Of a stretch of DNA of 45,446 nucleotides, positions 45,336 to 45,446 are shown in pieces (the stretch's first letter is position 1; each line of letters starts with the position of its first letter). Below the pieces are notes generated by a model that was given only the letters and a program-made list of their open reading frames with translations, searched no databases and had not been told where the DNA came from. The stretch is taken from contig JAKOZZ010000174.1 in NCBI GenBank assembly GCA_029779755.1, positions 1-45,446 on the forward strand, in the 5' to 3' direction. The stretch is from Pseudomonadota bacterium. GTDB taxonomy: Bacteria; Pseudomonadota; Gammaproteobacteria; Burkholderiales; Burkholderiaceae_E. The position numbers and the translations under genes were made by a program.

Positions 45336-45446
45336 ATGCTGAGCCGTTTCATTGCACAGTTCCGACTGCTCGCGCTGCTGCTGATCCTGTGCGGGTTGCC
45401 GCCGGTGCTGCATGCCGCGCGCCATGCGCTGGTGATCGGCAACAAC
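45336..45446 (+). CDS. Caspase-like (peptidase C14) family protein, N-terminal fragment
   Basis: Only 37 codons are in the window; the gene runs off the end. The N-terminus MLSRFIAQFRLLALLLILCGLPPVLHA is a signal peptide. The first mature residues, ARHALVIGNN, match the opening strand of bacterial caspase-like proteins (xxALVIGNxxY). These proteins are periplasmic or exported cysteine peptidases or inactive relatives; the His-Cys dyad would lie outside the window. AGGAG is 13 bases ahead of the ATG, farther than usual. It follows the S8 protease on the same strand, possibly one unit. Confidence 0.72.
   Translation, partial: MLSRFIAQFRLLALLLILCGLPPVLHAARHALVIGNN

Overview
The window is a very GC-rich, gene-dense stretch of a betaproteobacterial chromosome, most likely Burkholderiales. 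The evidence is the rpmG-rpmB-radC / fkpB-ispH neighbourhood, the minor-pilin cluster pilE-fimT-pilV-pilW-pilX-pilY1, a Bug/TctC-type binding protein, a DUF1275 protein, a CysB-type LysR regulator and strong G/C preference at third codon positions. No phage, integrase, insertion sequence or CRISPR array was seen. About 90% is coding, on both strands, and long antisense open frames are by-products of the base composition.

Layout. (1) 1-2.8 kb: a structured leader ending in a terminator, then a GT39/ArnT-like membrane glycosyltransferase overlapping a CysB-like LysR regulator. (2) 2.9-3.0 kb: tRNA-Ala(CGC) with its -10 box and a bidirectional terminator. (3) 3.1-13.7 kb: single genes and small units: a long-type Baeyer-Villiger monooxygenase, a GT87-like transferase, an aldehyde dehydrogenase divergent from a PhyH dioxygenase, DUF1275, a putative outer-membrane protein, a LeuB-like dehydrogenase and a PRISE-type reductase. 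(4) 13.9-18.5 kb: a Liv-type ABC importer operon whose binding-protein gene carries an in-frame amber codon. (5) 18.6-30.3 kb: a catabolic block: GST, MaoC-type hydratase, acyl-CoA dehydrogenase, alkylsulfatase, di-heme peroxidase, quinone oxidoreductase, and two closely related AMP-dependent ligases facing each other across a TctC gene. (6) 30.7-34.1 kb: housekeeping genes (csp, rpmG, rpmB, radC, fkpB, ispH). (7) 34.2-41.1 kb: type IV pilus minor pilins and PilY1. (8) 41.3-45.4 kb: fumarylacetoacetase, a secreted S8 protease with a Pro-Ala linker, and the start of a caspase-like protein cut by the window edge.

Pathway reading (inference). BVMO, alcohol/aldehyde oxidation, AMP-ligases, acyl-CoA dehydrogenase, hydratase and alkylsulfatase fit breakdown of aliphatic ketones, sulfate esters and organic acids. 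The Liv-type and TctC binding proteins would supply such substrates.

Most unusual observations: the amber-interrupted binding protein; the inverted pair of 1,455-bp ligase genes with blocks nearly identical even at silent sites; a 12-bp G-quadruplex-type tandem repeat between radC and the rpmBG promoter, with a second G-tract repeat between two divergent genes; paired 13-bp inverted repeats exactly 21 bp apart at the di-heme peroxidase gene; a PilY1 without a recognisable calcium loop; and an S8 protease beside a caspase-like gene. None of these proves a new system.
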